A stretch of 22,970 bases of DNA from JAVVFH01 sp032250585 (lineage in GTDB: Bacteria > Pseudomonadota > Gammaproteobacteria > Xanthomonadales > SZUA-36). The position numbers were made by a program, and so were the translations under genes. The DNA lies in NCBI GenBank assembly GCA_032250585.1, contig JAVVFH010000027.1, positions 1 to 22,970 on the forward strand. Reading direction: 5' to 3'. This document shows, one piece after another, positions 20,260 to 22,970 of the stretch. A model generated the notes under the pieces. The model saw only the letters and a program-made list of their open reading frames with translations. It made no database searches and was not told the origin of the DNA. Position 1 is the stretch's first letter; every line of letters begins with the position of its first letter.

Positions 20260-22290
20260 TCAGATCGCTGCAGCCAGTTCCGAACCCTGCTTGATCGCAC
20301 GCTTGGCATCCAGCTCGACCGCCACGTCTGCGCCGCCGATCACATGCACGGTGACGCCGGCCTCGCGCAGCGGTTCGTAAAGTTCCCGCCGGGAATGCTG
20401 GCCCGCGCAGATCACCACGTGATCGACTTCGAGCAATTGCTCTGCGCCGTCGTGTTCGATGTGCAGCCCCTGGTCGTCGATGCGCCGGTAGCTTACGCCC
20501 GCCAGCATCCGCACCCCGCGCTGGCGCAGATCGAGTCGGTGGATCCAGCCGGTAGTCTTGCCTAGGCCCTTGCCGGGTTTGCTGTGCTTGCGCTGCAGCA
20601 GGAAAATATCCCGCGCCAGCGGCGGCGGTTCGGCGCGCACATCGGCCACGCCGCCGCGGGCCGTGAAATTCATGTCGATGCCCCAGTGCCGGGCGAAAGC
20701 CTCTGGCGATTCGGCCACCGGGTTCTGCCGATTTTCTTCACCAAGAAATTCAGCGACGTCGAAACCGATGCCGCCGGCGCCGATAATAGCCACCCGGGGG
20801 CCAACCTGCGCGCCACCCGAAAGCACGTCGATGTAGCCCAGCACCTTCGGGTGATCGATGCCCTCGATATCGGGAACCCTGGGCAGCACGCCGCTGGCGA
20901 GGATCACTTCGTCGAAACCGGCCAGGTCTTCGGGCACCGCCGCGACACCCAACTTCAGCTCGACGCCCTGCACTTCCAGCTGGCGCTGGTAATACTTCAG
21001 CGCCTCGTAAAACTCCTCCTTGCCGGGAATGCGTTTAGCCAAGTTGAATTGCCCGCCGATACGGTCGGCCGCTTCGAACAGGGTCACCCGGTGGCCGCGC
21101 TCGGCGGCCGCGCAGGAAAAGGCCAGACCCGCAGGCCCGGCGCCCACCACGGCCAGCGATTTCGGCTGCGATACCGGGCGATAATTCAGCTCGGTTTCGT
21201 GACAGGCCCGCGGGTTGAGCAGGCAGGAGGCGACCTGGCGACTGAAGCTGTGATCAAGACAGGCCTGATTGCAGGCGATACAGACATTGATTTCGTCCGC
21301 CCGGCCCGCCGCCGCCTTGTTCACGAACGCGGCGTCGGTCAGCAGCGGTCGGGCCATCGACACCATGTCGGCATGACCCTCGGCGAGCACCTGCTCGGCC
21401 ACGGCCGGCGTATTGATGCGATTGGTCGTCACCAGCGGAATGCTGACCTCGCCTTTGAGCCGGGCGGTGACCCAGCTGAAGGCCGCCCGCGGAACCATCG
21501 TGGCAATGGTCGGGATGCGCGCCTCGTGCCAGCCGATGCCGGTGTTGATGATCGTCGCCCCGGCGGCTTCCACGGCCCTGGCCTGGGCAACGATTTCCTC
21601 CCAGGAATTGCCGTCCGGCACCAGGTCCAGCATCGACAGGCGGTAGATGATGATGAAATCGGGGCCGACCGCCTCCCGGATGCGGCGCACGATCTCCACC
21701 GCAATGCGATAGCGCCCCGCGGCGTCGCCGCCCCACTCGTCATGACGCTTGTTGACCCGCGGGGTGGTGAATTCGTTGATCAGGTAGCCTTCTGAACCCA
21801 TCACCTCCACGCCGTCGTAGCCGGCCCTGCGCGCCAGCCGCGCGGCCCGCACGAAACCGCGGATTTCACGCCGCACGCCGCGCCGGGACAGCGCCCGCGG
21901 CTTGAACGGCGAAATGGGCGAGCGGATAGCGCTCGGCGCCACAGCCAGCGGGTGGTAGCCGTAACGGCCCGAATGCAGGATCTGCATGCAGATTTTGCCA
22001 CCTTCGGCGTGCACCGCAGTGGTGACCAGGCGATGGCGCCGCAGCTGCCAGGGAAAAATCATCGAAGAGGCGAACGGCGCCAGCCAGCCGCGGATCGTCG
22101 GCGCCATGCCGCCGGTCACGATGAGGCCGACGCCGCCGGCGGAGCGCTCCGCGAAGTAGGCGGCCAGTTTCGGGTAGTCGCGGGCGTGGTCTTCCAGGCC
22201 GGTGTGCATCGAACCCATCAGGACACGGTTCTTCAGCGTCGTGAACCCCAGATCCAAGGGCGCCAGCAAGTGCGGCCAGGATGAGTTCAT
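20260..22290 (-). CDS. fadH: 2,4-dienoyl-CoA reductase (NADPH), FadH type
   Basis: This is a 676-residue iron-sulfur flavoenzyme that reduces 2,4-dienoyl-CoA during beta-oxidation of unsaturated fatty acids. The length is close to E. coli FadH. The FMN TIM barrel spans about 1-330 and has the catalytic Tyr169 in SEGYLINEF and His255 in GWHEARIP. The 4Fe-4S ligands are Cys337, Cys340, Cys344 and Cys356 (CIACNQAC, then ASCLLNP). The FAD domain begins at VVGAGPAGLAFSCAAAERG (about 381), and the NADPH-binding domain includes AIIGAGGIGFDVAEFLG. All key residues are present. It starts 16 bases after the phosphorylase gene and is followed by the FMN reductase gene, so the three are probably co-transcribed. 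A different old-yellow-enzyme-family substrate is possible but less likely given the length and motifs. Confidence 0.93.
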   Translation of the reverse strand: MNSSWPHLLAPLDLGFTTLKNRVLMGSMHTGLEDHARDYPKLAAYFAERSAGGVGLIVTGGMAPTIRGWLAPFASSMIFPWQLRRHRLVTTAVHAEGGKICMQILHSGRYGYHPLAVAPSAIRSPISPFKPRALSRRGVRREIRGFVRAARLARRAGYDGVEVMGSEGYLINEFTTPRVNKRHDEWGGDAAGRYRIAVEIVRRIREAVGPDFIIIYRLSMLDLVPDGNSWEEIVAQARAVEAAGATIINTGIGWHEARIPTIATMVPRAAFSWVTARLKGEVSIPLVTTNRINTPAVAEQVLAEGHADMVSMARPLLTDAAFVNKAAAGRADEINVCIACNQACLDHSFSRQVASCLLNPRACHETELNYRPVSQPKSLAVVGAGPAGLAFSCAAAERGHRVTLFEAADRIGGQFNLAKRIPGKEEFYEALKYYQRQLEVQGVELKLGVAAVPEDLAGFDEVILASGVLPRVPDIEGIDHPKVLGYIDVLSGGAQVGPRVAIIGAGGIGFDVAEFLGEENRQNPVAESPEAFARHWGIDMNFTARGGVADVRAEPPPLARDIFLLQRKHSKPGKGLGKTTGWIHRLDLRQRGVRMLAGVSYRRIDDQGLHIEHDGAEQLLEVDHVVICAGQHSRRELYEPLREAGVTVHVIGGADVAVELDAKRAIKQGSELAAAI

Positions 22291-22306
22291 GTGCTCACGA
22301 CCTCGT

Positions 22307-22970
22307 TCAGATCTGCGCCGCGACGGCGGCGATCAGTGTACGCACCCGCTGCATCGGCTCGCGCAGGGTTGCGGCGATGTCGTCTTCGGAAATATGTCCG
22401 TCACCGACGCCTGCGCCCCAGTTCGATACCACGGCGATGCCGGCGTAATCCAGGCCGAGTTCGCGCGCGAGCCCCGCTTCGGGCAGCGAGGTCATGCCGG
22501 CCATGTCGCAGCCGTCGCGCCGGGCCCGCTCCACTTCGGCCGCACTTTCCAGCCGGGGTCCCTGGAACACGCCGATGCAGCCCCCGTCCAGCAGGTCGAG
22601 GGAAACGGATTCGGCCGCCGCCAGCAGCGCACGCCGCAGCGAGCCTTCGTAGGGGTTGGTAAAATCCACGTGCACCAATGGCACCTCGGCCGAATCGCTG
22701 TAGGTGTGCTCGCGGCCCCAGCTGTAATCGATCAGCTGGCTCGGCGCAACCAGTGTGCCGGGCGCGCAGCGGCTGCTGACGCCACCGACCGCGCACACCG
22801 CCAGCACGTGGTCGGCGCCCAGTTCGTGCAGGGCCCACATGTTGGCCCGGTAATTGACCCGGTGCGGCGGCAGCCGGTGCGGGTTGCCGTGCCGTGCCAG
22901 AAACAGCAGCCGCACCGAGCCGGACCGCAGCACCCGCAGCGGCGCGGAGGGCTTACCGTAAGGCGTGTCG
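22307..22970 (-). CDS. S-methyl-5'-thioinosine phosphorylase-like protein, 5' end beyond window
   Basis: The gene enters from the right edge: 12 codons upstream of the internal GTG at 22933 read TPYGKPSAPLR, a conserved early block of the MTA/PNP phosphorylase family. The visible part is 220 codons. The family signature is clear: FLARHGNPHRLPPHRVNYRAN, then GGCIGVFQGPRLESAAE and CDMAGMTSLPEAGLARELGLDYA. At the base-specificity position it reads VVSNWGAG, with Asn where 6-aminopurine (methylthioadenosine) enzymes have Asp. Asn favours 6-oxopurines, as in the Pseudomonas methylthioinosine phosphorylase. The reaction would release hypoxanthine and 5-methylthioribose 1-phosphate, part of methionine/polyamine by-product salvage. 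It is the first visible gene of the minus-strand group leading to fadH. Confidence 0.9.
   Translation of the reverse strand, partial: DTPYGKPSAPLRVLRSGSVRLLFLARHGNPHRLPPHRVNYRANMWALHELGADHVLAVCAVGGVSSRCAPGTLVAPSQLIDYSWGREHTYSDSAEVPLVHVDFTNPYEGSLRRALLAAAESVSLDLLDGGCIGVFQGPRLESAAEVERARRDGCDMAGMTSLPEAGLARELGLDYAGIAVVSNWGAGVGDGHISEDDIAATLREPMQRVRTLIAAVAAQI

Noticed and set aside
20584..21795. 403-codon plus-strand open frame opposite fadH
   Set aside because: FadH on the minus strand has all catalytic and cluster residues; the plus-strand frame has no recognisable domain.

Overview
The window is about 23 kb of GC-rich, densely packed bacterial DNA. Most likely it is from a gammaproteobacterium: it has guaB-guaA with tadA downstream and a divergent xseA, a FadH-type 2,4-dienoyl-CoA reductase, an S-methyl-5'-thioinosine phosphorylase-like gene, and TonB-dependent and lipoprotein genes that imply an outer membrane. 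I cannot name a genus.

Layout. (1) 1-4613 (+): the 3' part of an exported BNR/Asp-box beta-propeller protein, then two bases later a TonB-dependent outer-membrane receptor. (2) 4657-10249 (+): a run of envelope genes. These are two alkaline-phosphatase-superfamily lipoproteins that overlap by 4 bp, a PAPS-type sulfotransferase, a tiny exported protein with a YVGPGAG motif, and a three-TM protein with a cytoplasmic coiled coil that resembles the EMC3/YidC group in outline. This block is the best candidate for an undescribed functional unit. (3) 10262-10738 (-): tadA. (4) 10786-13682: a lower-GC accessory islet between tadA and the 3' end of guaA. It holds a VapBC-type toxin-antitoxin operon with a clear operator palindrome, a cytochrome b561-like gene with a membrane-anchored LuxR-type regulator, and a RelE/ParE-type toxin whose antitoxin appears broken. 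An 11-bp copy of the guaA 3' end sits at the far side, as expected for integration at guaA. (5) 13671-16750 (-): guaA and guaB, with a good sigma70-like promoter and a 10-bp leader hairpin before guaB. (6) 16971-18930 (+): xseA and a YigZ/IMPACT-family gene. (7) 18960-22970 (-): a winged-helix regulator ending in a beta-clamp-binding-like pentapeptide, an NAD(P)H-dependent FMN reductase, fadH, and the methylthioinosine phosphorylase, which runs off the window edge.

How the genes relate. guaB-guaA make GMP from IMP, and tadA would normally continue that transcription unit. The islet separates it from guaA and brings its own promoters. The block-2 genes look co-transcribed and point to sulfate or phosphate-ester chemistry at the cell envelope. 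The substrate cannot be read from sequence. No rRNA, tRNA, CRISPR array, transposase or integrase gene was seen, and no gene-free stretch exceeds 300 bases.
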